Below, piece by piece: positions 54,713-64,000 of a DNA stretch of 64,000 bases. This stretch comes from Candidatus Mycoplasma liparidae (lineage in GTDB: Bacteria; Bacillota_I; Bacilli_A; Mycoplasmatales; Mycoplasmoidaceae): contig RHHX01000001.1 of assembly GCA_009884515.1 (NCBI GenBank), forward strand, positions 310,001-374,000, given 5' to 3'. Under the pieces are notes generated by a model, which was given only the letters and a program-made list of their open reading frames with translations, made no database searches and was not told the origin of the DNA. Both the position numbers and the translations under genes were made by a program. Within the stretch, counting starts at the first letter, position 1, and each line of letters opens with the position of its first letter.

Positions 54713-55856
54713 CTTTGGTAATAATAAATCAAAAAATGATAGCTTAGAACCATTTAAAAAAATGCTTTTACCTGATTTTGCTGCACTTAATAAAGCTGAT
54801 GAGAAAAAAATTGGTAGAAATAAGATTATAAAAGAAATTCTTAAGTGATTAAAAGTTTTAATTTATCTCTTTTTCTTTTCAATGGGTCTTTATGGTTGTG
54901 GTCAGAGTTTAGGTGAATATTGAATCCAAACTAGTGCTAGTATGGGTAGTGGACTTGAAATCGGTTTTGCTCCAGGAGCAACCGGTGACTACATATTTGA
55001 TTTAATTGCTAATCCATCTGGGCAAATGCTCTATCCTTTTTCAGAATTTACAATGGCTTATGGGCCTTTTTATGGTCTTTTTGTTTGACCATTTGCACAA
55101 TTATTATTACATTTTATGTTTGCAACTAGATCATGAGTTGGTGGTTTAAACGCTTTTGTTGGAATCTTTTTAATATTATTTATTATTAAAATAATAACCT
55201 TTCCAATCTCAATTAAATCAAACTTTGCATCCGAGAAGATGACTGGGGTCCAGGGAAAAGTTGCTGAAATTAATGCTAAATATAAAAATGTTAGTGATAT
55301 GCAAGGTAAACAAAAGAAACAAGCAGAAATGCAAGATCTTTATCGAAAAAATAATGTAAAACCATTTGCTTCTATTGAGCAAATATTTATTACATTACCA
55401 ATTTTCTTAATTGTGTATCGTGTTGTTACGATTGTTAGACCATTAAAAGCTTCTTTTTTATTTGGAATATGAGATTTATCTCTTTCTCCAATTTCACAAA
55501 TATTTTCACAATTTACCAACAATGGATGAACATATTTATTCTTTATTGCTTTAGTTGTTCCTTCACAATTCTTATCTCAAAGATTACCTCAAAGATGAGT
55601 TAAGTCTAGAAATAAAAATGCAACAACAATTGGGGTTGCTAATAATAAACAATTAAAGAAAACAAAAACAGTTCAAAATGTGTTTACTATTTTCATGGCC
55701 ATTATTGCCATAACAACAGCCGCTGGTATTGGTCTTTACTGATTCTTTAACTCATTGTTATCTTTACTTCAATCATATATAGTCCATCTAATAATTTTAA
55801 AAAGAAGACAATCTGGTTCAGGCGCTCGTAGTAAATTAAGTAAATTGGGTCTTTAG
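54705..55856 (+). CDS. yidC: Membrane protein insertase YidC
   Basis: The 383-residue insertase has an N-terminal anchor (VLIYLFFFSMGLYGCG), a poorly conserved external loop and the conserved core. The core comprises ITFPISIKSNFASEKM, the coiled cytosolic hairpin QGKVAEINAKYK to MQDLYRKNNVKP, IFITLPIFLIVYR, and later helices ending in GLYWFFNSLLSLLQ. The C-terminus is basic, as needed for ribosome contact. The gene order with rnpA is the normal bacterial one. Confidence 0.95.
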
Positions 55857-55857
55857 T

Positions 55858-56688
55858 TTGAATAAAAAAGAAATAATTAATTATTTAAAAAAAGAAAATT
55901 TTTTCCCATCTAAAAAAATGGGTCAAAATTTTCTTTTGTGTAATGAGACTAAAAAACATATTGTCGATGTTTCCAAAATTAATCAAGAAGATGTTGTACT
56001 TGAAATAGGTCCTGGTCTTGGAGCTATTACTTCTGAAATAATGAAGAAAACAAAAAATTTATATCTTATTGAATTAGATAAAAGATTGTTTGCTTTTTTA
56101 AAAGAAAAATATCATAATGTTGAAAACTTAATAATTATCAATGATGATATTTTGCGAATAGATCTTAGTGATTTATTTAAGAAAATAGATTCTGATAATA
56201 TTAAAATTGTTGCAAATCTACCTTATAGTATTTCATCAAAGATTATTTTAAAATTGTTAAGTATTAATAAAGTTAAACAAATAACCATTATGGTTCAAAA
56301 AGAAATGGCAGATAGAATATCTGCTGATGTCGGTTCAAAAAAATATAATGGCTTTACTGCACTTTTAAGTTTAGTTAGTGATGTTAAACAAGAGTTTAGT
56401 GTTGATAAATCACTATTTTATCCAGAACCAAATGTTCAATCAGTAGTTATTACAATTTCAATTAATAAACACCTTGATAACTTTATTGAAATTAGTAAAT
56501 TTTTTAGAGTGTGTTTTCAAAGTAAAAGAAAATCACTTGTTAATAACTTACTTAGTAATTACAAAAAAGAAATTATCATTCAAGTTTTAGATGAACTTGG
56601 AATTGATAAAATGATTAGAGCTGAACGATTAACTCCCAATCAATTAGTGGAATTACTAAAAAAATTAAAAATATATAGTATGGTATAA
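55858..56688 (+). CDS. rsmA: 16S rRNA dimethyladenosine transferase
   Basis: The 276-residue KsgA enzyme dimethylates two adenines near the 3' end of 16S rRNA. Motifs: KKMGQNFL, SAM loop LEIGPGLGAIT, ANLPYSISSKI (catalytic NLPY), FYPEPNVQS and CFQSKRKSLVNNL. The start is a TTG one base after the yidC stop; no ATG fits before the conserved N-terminus. Confidence 0.95.
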   Translation: MNKKEIINYLKKENFFPSKKMGQNFLLCNETKKHIVDVSKINQEDVVLEIGPGLGAITSEIMKKTKNLYLIELDKRLFAFLKEKYHNVENLIIINDDILRIDLSDLFKKIDSDNIKIVANLPYSISSKIILKLLSINKVKQITIMVQKEMADRISADVGSKKYNGFTALLSLVSDVKQEFSVDKSLFYPEPNVQSVVITISINKHLDNFIEISKFFRVCFQSKRKSLVNNLLSNYKKEIIIQVLDELGIDKMIRAERLTPNQLVELLKKLKIYSMV

Positions 56689-56713
56689 TACATTAAAAAG
56701 AAGGATTATATTA

Positions 56714-57514
56714 ATGAGTAAAAGTATTGAATGTTATGGTAAAGTTAACGTTGGTTTAAATGTTTATAAAGTTCATCCTAAAAAAAATAATTATCATAAA
56801 ATAGAAACAATCATGATTTTATGTCGTGAATTTGTTGACACTATTATTATCAGTGAAAGTGTTGATATGTTTTCAGTAACATATGAAAATGTTAATGGTG
56901 AAGTTATTGATATTAAAGACGATACTATTACAAAAGCATATAAATACTTTCAAAAACATTTTGGTTTGAAAAAAACATATTCAGTTAGAGTAATTAAATC
57001 AATTCCAATTGGTTCAGGTTTTGGTGGAGCTGCTTCTAATGCTGCTTATTTTATGAATCATATTGCTGAAATAAATAACTTTGAATTAACTCGAACTGAA
57101 TCAAACATCTTTAAAGAAAGTGATTATCATAAAATTGTTTTTGAAGTAGGAAGTGATGTACCATTCTTTTTATCAAAATCAGAAATTGCTCATATTGAAG
57201 GATTTGGTGAAATTATTAATAAAATCCCAAGTTATAATGTTCCTAAGTTTTCTATTATTGCAACTGATATTACAACATCAACTACTAAAATTTATGAAGA
57301 ATTAGATTTCTTAGATTTAAAATTAACTGAATCAAAATTTAAAAAAATAATTAGTAAATTACCAGTTGTTCCTGTTAAATATGTTCATAATAATTTACAA
57401 AACCCAGCTTTTAGTAAACATAAAAAACTTAAAAAATGATACGACGCTTTAGAAGATGAAGATAAAAAAAGTACATTTTTAAATGGTTCTGGTGGATATT
57501 TTGTTAAATTCTAA
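56714..57514 (+). CDS. ispE: GHMP kinase, CDP-ME kinase type
   Basis: The 266-residue protein begins CYGKVNVGLNVYKVHP and has the GHMP ATP loop IPIGSGFGGAASNAA near residue 97, plus the terminal LNGSGGYFVKF. It matches 4-diphosphocytidyl-2-C-methylerythritol kinase of the isoprenoid (MEP) pathway, and ispE after rsmA is a common order. No other MEP gene is visible here, so its real substrate in this organism is uncertain. The stop overlaps gltX by 32 bases. Confidence 0.85.
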
Positions 57515-58988
57515 TAACCAAAAAGAAATAAAACCAGTCCGAACAAGATATGCTCCAAGTCCAACTGGATTTTTTCATATTGGTGGTGCTAGAACTGCTT
57601 TATTTAATTATTTATTTGCAAAAAAAAATAATGGAAAGTTTATCTTTAGAATTGAAGATACTGATATTTCAAGAAATATTAAGGAGGGAGAAGATTCTCA
57701 AATTGATAATCTTCTTTGAATGAATATTGAAATTGATGAATCACCAAGAAACCCTGTTGATAAATATAATAACTATCGACAAAGTGAAAAACTAGCTTTA
57801 TATAATGAATTAGTTAATGAACTTTTAGCTAATAAGAAAGCTTATCATTGTTTTTGTTCAAAAGAAAAACTTGAAAGTGATCGAGAATTTGCTAAACAAA
57901 ATAAGATAACACCTAAATATAATAAAACTTGTTTGAATTTATCAGAAACTGATATTCAAAATAAATTAAAAAATAATGAAGAATTTGTTGTTAGATTAAA
58001 AATCGATCAAGAAATTATTTTTGAATGGAATGATTTAATAAGAGGAAAAATGAAGGTACCAGCATCTTCATTAACTGATCCTGTTATTTTAAAACAAAAT
58101 AAAATTCCTATGTATAATTTTGCCGTTGTTGTTGATGATCATGATATGGAAATTACTCATGTTTTAAGAGGTGAAGAGCATTTATCTAATACTCCTTATC
58201 AATTAGCTATTTTTACTGCTTTATATCCAGATACAAAGAATGAAATTATGTATGGTCATTTACCAATCATTATTAATGAAAACAAAAAAAAATTATCTAA
58301 AAGAGATTTAGAATTAAAACAATTTGTTGAAGATTATAAAAATGAAGGATATATTCCCCAAGCAATTGTTAATTATTTAGCTTTGTTAGGATGATCTCCA
58401 AAATCTAAAAAAGAAATTTTTTCAATGAATGAATTAATTGAAAATTTTGATATCAATGCAATTTCGAAATCTCCAGCAATGTTTGATGTTAAAAAACTTC
58501 AATGAGTTGCTAATCAATATTTCAAAACTATTGATGATGATTTGTATTTAAAAGAAATTAAAAATTTTATTAGTATAAAAGACGAAATCATCAATACTAA
58601 TTTAGATGAGATATGTTTATTATTTAAAAAACAAATTAGTTCATATTCAGAAATAAATATTATGATGAAAGATTTATTTTTACAAGAAAACAACAATATC
58701 GAAATTAATTATGATGAAATTGGCAGTAATCAAAAAGTATTTATCGATATTGCTAATTTTTTAATTGAAAAAATTAGCAATATCTCTGAATGAAATGAAA
58801 ATAATATTAAAAAAATTATTGATGAAGTTAAACAAAATTTGCAATTATCAGGAAAAAAACTATTTATGCCAATTAGAATTTTAACTTCGAGAAAAAATCA
58901 TGGTCCAGAACTTTCTAAAATAATTTTTCTATTGTCAAAAAATAAAGTTCTTAAAAATATCAGCCAATATTTAAATGAAAAAGAATAA
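57483..58988 (+). CDS. gltX: Glutamyl-tRNA synthetase
   Basis: The 501-residue class I synthetase has the HIGH-like FFHIGGARTALFNY near residue 30, EDTDISRN, GEEHLSNTPYQ and the KMSKS-like KKLSKRD near residue 275. The C-terminal anticodon-binding helices end with GPELSKIIFLL. I start it at the ATG inside ispE; a TTG at 57501 is an alternative. In Mollicutes this enzyme often also charges tRNA-Gln for later amidation. Confidence 0.95.
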
Positions 58989-58996
58989 AAGTAATT

Positions 58997-60232
58997 ATGC
59001 GAAATATCGATTTTATTAAAGATCCAATTTATGGAGAAATTTCATTTTCAGAATCTGAGAAATGAATTATCGAACTTATTAATACAAATGAATTCAAAAG
59101 ATTAAAAAACATTGTTCAGTTAGGCACTTGTCATTTTGCTTTTCCTTCAGCTGTTCATAATCGTTTTGTACATTCTTTAGGAGTTTTTAATTTAGCAAGA
59201 CTGTTTCTTAATAATATTAAAGCTACAAAAGAAGTAGATGAAGAAACATATAAAGCAATTTTAACAGCAGGATTATTACATGATATTGGTCATGGTCCAT
59301 CTTCACATTCATTTGAAATTTATATGAATAATAAGTTTCATCATGAAGATATGACTATTAGAATGATTAAAAATAAAAAAGGACAAATTTATCCTATTTT
59401 AAAAAAATATAAAATTAATATTGATTTAGTTATTCAAATTATTGAAAATAAAACTGATGAATTATGAAAATACCAAATTGTTTCAAGTGATATTGATGCT
59501 GATAGATTAGACTACTTAATGAGAGATAGTTATTTTTCTGGTGTTGTTTATGGAAAAGTTGATTTTTCAATCTTAATGAAGTGAATACTTGTTAAAAATA
59601 ATCAAATATGTTTTGATAAAAAAGCACATAATGTGATTGAAAACATTCTTTATTCTCGATTAGCAATGTTTAAACAATTGTATTTACATAAAATGGCTAT
59701 TTTAAAAGAAACACTAGTTGTTAAATTACTTGAAAGAATTTATGATTTAAATACATTAAATTTCAAATTCAAAGATGAAAGAAATTTAATGTATTTATTA
59801 AAACCCTTTCTTAATGATGAAATTGAAAATTGAGATATTGCTCTTTATCTTGAATTTACAGATAATACTTTAAATCAATTAATTGAATCAACTTTAAAAG
59901 AAGAAGATATTATCTTAAAAAAATTAGCCAATTCATATATTAATGATTCTGAATTTGAATTAATATCAATTAAAAAAAATGAAAAGAAAAATAAAGAATC
60001 ATTACATAAAATAATTAATGAGTTTGATAAAAAAATAACTGATGAAGAAATAAAATATTATTTTGCTATTATATATAGTGTAAAAACTTTATATAGCTCA
60101 AAAAAAGACAATATTATGATTTTTAATGAGAGTGATAATTCATTAAAACCAATTACAGATTATAGTGATATTTTAAAAAAATTAGATAATCATGAATTCG
60201 TAGTAAATAATATTTTTTGTTTGAAAAAATAA
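58997..60232 (+). CDS. HD-domain phosphohydrolase (dGTPase-like)
   Basis: The 411-residue protein has the metal site of HD enzymes: HNRFVHSLGV (first His), LLHDIGHGPSSHSFE (HD pair plus H), and SSDIDADRLDYLMRDS (last Asp). This set is that of dGTPase/SAMHD1- and YwfO-like nucleotide triphosphohydrolases, which trim dNTP or (p)ppGpp-related pools. The C-terminal 200 residues are helical and lysine-rich. It lies in the gltX-rpoE run with 8 bases to gltX. Confidence 0.88.
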
Positions 60233-60249
60233 AGATAAGAAAGAAAATT

Positions 60250-60612
60250 ATGACAGTAAATATTTTAAAATTAATTAACGATGTATATCAACTTGTTCTT
60301 GAAACAAAATCAGACATTAAAAAATTTACTTTTGATGAAATGTTTTCATTAGTAATTGAAAAAAATAACCTACCTCCTACTAAAACAAGCAAAATAATTG
60401 GAGAATTCTATACTGAATTAGTATTAGATAATAGATTTGTTTTAATATCAAACATTGATAAAGAATTTTCTTTAAGAGAATGAATTAACTATTCTGAATA
60501 CAAAAAACAAATTAATGAAATTGTTAGATTAGACGAAGAAGTTTTTGATGAAGACTATGTTGCTGTAAAAAGAAAAAAAGCAGTTGTTGAAACAACTGAA
60601 ATTGAGGAATAA
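60250..60612 (+). CDS. rpoE: RNA polymerase delta subunit
   Basis: The 120-residue protein has the folded N-terminal domain of the Gram-positive delta subunit (TFDEMFSLVIEKNNLPPTKTSKIIGEFYTELVLDNRF, described by its key F, L and D positions) and WINYSEY. An acidic end (RLDEEVFDEDY) follows, much shorter than in Bacillus. It raises promoter selectivity and recycling. I chose the ATG at 60250 over an upstream frame start that would overlap the HD gene. Confidence 0.85.
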
Positions 60613-60615
60613 AAT

Positions 60616-61500
60616 ATGGATTCTATCAAATTATCTAACATTAAAGATATGTTAAAAAATGCTAAAAAAAATCATTATGCAATAGCTCATATTAATATTA
60701 ATAATTTGGAATGAATTAATGCGGTTTTAGAAGCTAGTAGTGAAACTAATACACCTGTTATATTAGGCGTATCAGAAGGCGCTATCAAATATAATAACGG
60801 GTTTCAAAATGTCCATGATATGGTTATTAATTCTATGAAGTTTAAAAATATAAAAACTCCAATAGTATTACATTTAGATCATGGAACTTTTGAAGGTTCT
60901 AAAAAAGCTATTGCAGTAGGATTTTCTTCAATAATGTTTGATGGTTCTAGTTTAGACTTTAATGAAAATATTGAAAAAACAAAAATATTAGTTGATTTAA
61001 TAAAAGATAAAAATATTTCAATCGAATGTGAAATCGGTTCTATTGGCGGAGCTGAAGATGATGTTAGTTCTAATGGAGATTTATCTTCTGTTGATGAATG
61101 TATTGAAATGTCTAACCAAGGAATAGATGCTTTAGCAGTTGGTGTTGGATCAATTCACGGTCTTTATCCTAAAAATTGAAAAGGGCTAGACTTTGATTTA
61201 TTAAAAAAAATTAATGCAAAATGTAATGATATTCCCCTTGTTTTACATGGTGGAACTGGTATTAATGATGAAATGATAAGAAAAGCTATTAGTTTAGGAG
61301 TTTCTAAAATTAATGTTAATACAGAATGTCAATTAGCTTTTGTTGGTGCAATTAGAAAATATATTGAAGATGATAAAGATCTTGATACTGCTAATAAAGG
61401 TTATGATCCTCGAATGGTTTTAAAAGTTGGAGTAACAGCTATCAAAAACAAATGTATTGAAAAGTTTGAATTATTTGGTTCTTTAAACAAAGCTAATTAA
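60616..61500 (+). CDS. fba: Class II fructose-bisphosphate aldolase
   Basis: The 294-residue glycolytic enzyme splits fructose 1,6-bisphosphate. Zinc and substrate motifs: LHLDHGTFE near residue 83, SIMFDGSSLDF, CEIGSIGGAEDD, AVGVGSIHGLY, LHGGTGI and KINVNTECQLAF. Full length and intact; it starts 3 bases after rpoE. Confidence 0.96.
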
Positions 61501-61518
61501 AATAATTAAGGAATTTAA

Positions 61519-62619
61519 ATGGGTTTATCAACAGGAATAATCGGACTACCAAATGTTGGCAAATCAACATTATTTAATGCTATTACTAATTCAAATGTAG
61601 AAGCTGCAAATTATCCATTCGCAACAATTAATCCTAATGTTGGAATTGTATATATTCCGGATATAAGACTTGAAAAATTAGCTGAAATTTTTAATCCTGA
61701 AAAAATTGTTCATGAATCTTTTAAGTTTGTTGATATTGCTGGTCTTGTTAAAGGAGCATCAAAAGGCGAGGGATTAGGGAATAAATTCCTTCAAAATATT
61801 AGAGATGTTGATTCTATTTGTCATGTTGTTAGGTGTTTTGATAATTTAGATATTAATCATGTTGAAAATTCAGTTGATCCAATTAGAGATCTTGAAATAA
61901 TAAATTTAGAATTAATTATTTCTGACTTAGAAATAGTTATGAAAAGATTTCTACGAATTAAAAAATCAGCATTAAGTGGTGATAAGGTTGTTTTTGAAGA
62001 ATATTCACTTTTAGAAAAAGTTATTAATCAACTTAACAGTAATGAATTTGTTAGTAATCTTAATTTAAATAAAAATGAATTGATTTTTTTAAAATCATTT
62101 AGTCTTATCACTTTAAAACCTTTTATATTTATTGCTAATGTTGATGATGAATCATTAACTAATTTAAAAGGTAATCAACACTATTTAAATTTAAAAAAAT
62201 ATGCAGATGAAAGAAGTATTGAAATTATTCCAATTTCAGCAAAATTAGAATTTGAAATCTCTGAATTTTTAGATGAAGAAAAGAAAAGTTTTTTAGCTGA
62301 ATATAATATTCAATATTCTGGACTTGAAAATATTATTATTTCTTCATTTAAAATACTTAATTTATCAACTTTTTTTACATGTGGAAAAAAAGAGATTAGA
62401 GCATGACAATTTCAAAATGGATCAACAGCACCTCAAACAGCAGGAATAATTCATACGGACTTTCAAAGAGGATTTATTAAGGCAGCAGTTATTTCTTATG
62501 AAGATATGATTGAATATAAAGATGAAAATAAAATAAAAGCTTTAGGAAAATTAAGAGTAGAGGGTAAAAAATACATCGTGCAAGATGGTGATATTTGTGA
62601 TTTTAGATTTAATGTTTAA
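61519..62619 (+). CDS. ychF: Ribosome-binding ATPase YchF
   Basis: The 366-residue Obg-like ATPase has P-loop GLPNVGKST at residues 8-16, NYPFATINPNVG, DIAGLVKGASKGEGLGN, and the C-terminal TGS domain (FFTCGKKEIRAW, QTAGIIHTDFQRGFI). It binds ribosomes and hydrolyses ATP, with roles in stress responses. It starts 18 bases after fba. Confidence 0.96.
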
Positions 62620-62643
62620 TGAAAATAATTAAAGAGGAAATTA

Positions 62644-63288
62644 ATGAAAAATAAAAAAGCAATAATAGAAGTTATTTGTGGGCCAATGTTTGCTGGTAAA
62701 ACTGATGAATTATTAAAAAGATTAAACAGAGCTTCTTATGCTAATATTCAATATTTAGTTTTTAAACCTAAAACTGATACTAGAAGTAAAGATGAAATTT
62801 CTTCAAGAAATAATTGTCAAAAAAAAGCAATATCAATTGATAAATCAGTTGATATTTTAGAATACATTGCAAAAGAAAAGATTGTTCCTCAATTAGTTAC
62901 TATTGATGAAGCTCAATTCTTAGATAATGATCTTTATCTAATTGCTAATAAATTAGCTGATATGAATATTGAAGTTATCATTTCAGGTCTTGATTTAGAT
63001 TTTAAAGGTGAACCTTTTGAAACAATAAAGAGTATTTTACCTTATGCTGAAAAAATTACCAAATTAACAGCAATATGTATTAGTTGTTACAACAATGCTA
63101 ATAGAAGTCAAAGAATGATTGGTAATAAAGTTGCATCAACAATAGACCCAGTTGTTGTAATTGGTGATATTGAGCAATATTCAGCTAAATGTCGTCATTG
63201 TCACATAGTAATTAAAGAACCTAAAAATGAATCACAGACAAAGATTAATAATTTAATTAAAGAAATAAAACAAAAATTTCTTTTATAA
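62644..63288 (+). CDS. tdk: Thymidine kinase
   Basis: The 214-residue type II thymidine kinase has P-loop GPMFAGKTDELLKRL at residues 12-26, TIDEAQFLD, and the zinc-binding pairs CISCY and CRHCH in the lasso domain near residue 146 and 184. It salvages thymidine. AGAGGAAA precedes the ATG. Confidence 0.95.
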   Translation: MKNKKAIIEVICGPMFAGKTDELLKRLNRASYANIQYLVFKPKTDTRSKDEISSRNNCQKKAISIDKSVDILEYIAKEKIVPQLVTIDEAQFLDNDLYLIANKLADMNIEVIISGLDLDFKGEPFETIKSILPYAEKITKLTAICISCYNNANRSQRMIGNKVASTIDPVVVIGDIEQYSAKCRHCHIVIKEPKNESQTKINNLIKEIKQKFLL

Positions 63289-63312
63289 AGTTATAAAAAT
63301 ATGATTTTCTTA

Positions 63313-63318
63313 TATAAT
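63313..63318 (+). promoter_or_regulatory. -10 box of the tRNA gene
   Basis: A perfect TATAAT lies 16 bases before the mature tRNA start, right for initiation near 63325. No good -35 box is seen. Confidence 0.6.
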
Positions 63319-63334
63319 TAAATTGGTATTTAAT

Positions 63335-63411
63335 GCGCCTGTAGCTCAGTTGGATAGAGCACACGCCTTCTAAGCGTGCGGTCGGGAGTTCGAATCTCTC
63401 CAGGCGCGCCA
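63335..63411 (+). tRNA. tRNA-Arg (anticodon TCT)
   Basis: The 77-base cloverleaf has a 7-bp acceptor stem (GCGCCTG/CAGGCGC), D arm GCTC..GAGC, 5-bp anticodon stem CACGC/GCGTG with loop CTTCTAA, and T arm GGGAG-TTCGAAT-CTCTC. The discriminator is G and CCA is encoded. It reads AGA/AGG, the main arginine codons of such AT-rich genomes. Confidence 0.96.
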
Positions 63412-63421
63412 TTTATATAAT

Positions 63422-63458
63422 AAAAACATATAGTTAATATTAACTATATGTTTTTTTA
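63422..63458. terminator. Bidirectional terminator between tRNA-Arg and dnaI-like gene
   Basis: A 17-bp perfect palindrome (63422-63438 with 63439-63455) begins with five A and ends with a run of seven T, so it can act on both strands. It overlaps the dnaI-like stop codon at 63440. Confidence 0.85.
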
Positions 63459-64000
63459 TTCAATCGGTAATCTTTATTACTCATTTGAAAATAATCATCA
63501 AATGATAATGTTTTAATTCGGTCTATCAAAGTTTTTAAAGCTCCAGATTCTCCATATCTAGAAAAAGAACTGGTTAAATAATATTTTTTTAATTCATCAA
63601 TTTTCATATCTGATGAAAAAATTGTTGTTTTATCATAATCTAATCGATGTTGAAGAATTGAAAGTAATACTGTCAGATGAGTTCATTTTCCAAAAGATTC
63701 ATTACCCATACCATCAAGTACTAAATAATCAACTGTCTTTAGATTTTCTTGGATTTGATTTATATTATAATCAGAATTAACATCTCTCTTAGAAATACTT
63801 GCTTTTAGATAATCAAACAACTCAGTTAAATTAACAATAGCAACAGTTTTTTCTTGTTTAGCTAATGAATTAAGTAGTGAAGAAAGAAAATAAGTTTTAC
63901 CACTTCCAAATGTTCCTGAAAGAAAAAATCCGTTTGTATCTTTTAGTTTTTTAATATTAATAAGTTTATTAATTATTCTTTGTCTAGCAGGATCATCTTG
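63440..64000 (-). CDS. DnaI/DnaC-like helicase loader, 3' part
   Basis: 187 codons run to the window edge; the N-terminus lies outside. The P-loop GTFGSGKTY, Walker B-like VDYLVLDGMG, TTIFSSDM and SRYGESGALKTLIDRI (arginine finger region) are those of AAA+ primosomal loaders that place the replicative helicase. It is convergent with the core gene run. Confidence 0.85.

Noticed and set aside
1..64000. CRISPR array or cas genes
   Set aside because: No regularly spaced short repeats were seen, and no Cas motifs appear in the translations.
2352..64000. Sequencing error as general cause of the many frameshifts
   Set aside because: All core genes, which hold equally long A and T runs, are intact; only accessory genes are broken. 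Single-site cases (KAP at 12.95 kb, C10 at 42.27 kb) still deserve read checks.

Overview
The window comes from a very AT-rich Mollicutes (mycoplasma-like) chromosome. Conserved genes such as dnaE, dnaA, gltX, yidC and the class II aldolase stay open only if TGA is read as tryptophan (genetic code 4), so every coordinate below assumes that code. I cannot name the species from sequence alone.

Layout. (1) 0.2-2.3 kb: a decayed type II restriction-modification pair. (2) 2.3-3.7 kb: intact lspA followed by a broken galE. (3) 3.9-7.1 kb: a two-gene ABC exporter, a broken PnuC-like transporter and a deoxynucleoside kinase. (4) 7.1-12.0 kb: five overlapping genes joining a GTP-cyclohydrolase-II-like protein, an unknown protein, two glycosyltransferases and a shortened nucleotide-sugar dehydrogenase. 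(5) 12.0-14.1 kb: a frameshifted KAP NTPase and uracil-DNA glycosylase. (6) 15-41 kb: a defence island with four intact DUF262/DUF1524 (GmrSD-type) genes, two OLD-like ATPase/TOPRIM genes and a deaminase-like protein. It also holds broken Abi_2, HNH, KAP and HEPN-like genes, a foreign insert, and a direct repeat of about 5.5 kb present twice. (7) 41.0-44.1 kb: an lspA fragment, the intact galE, and a restriction-modification cassette. The cassette methylase is out of frame at a run of ten C, and the cassette lies between two copies of the galE 3' end. (8) 44.3-54.1 kb: dnaE, a DprA-like plus phosphoribosyltransferase pair, an M.SssI-like methylase pseudogene, an intact HEPN-like gene, the polA-type exonuclease and dnaA. 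(9) 54.2-64 kb: an ordinary dense core run (rpmH, rnpA, yidC, rsmA, ispE, gltX, HD hydrolase, rpoE, fba, ychF, tdk, tRNA-Arg) and the end of a dnaI-like gene.

How it fits together. The lspA-galE junction seems to be the entry point of the accessory DNA: pieces of these two genes occur around 2.3-3.7, 26.6, 41.0-42.2 and 44.2 kb, yet exactly one intact copy of each survives. Inside the island, a short 5' fragment of one DUF262 gene recurs four times and marks the module boundaries, which suggests growth and loss by homologous recombination. I saw no transposase, integrase or CRISPR array. The core genes contain long A/T runs and are nevertheless intact, so most frameshifts in the island are probably real decay or phase variation rather than sequencing error; read-level checks would settle this.

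The best candidates for unusual biology are the C10-switched methylase cassette with its target duplication, the DprA-PRTase pair, the deaminase-like protein, the HEPN-like family placed convergently to DUF262 genes, and the GTP-cyclohydrolase-II-like glycosyltransferase operon.
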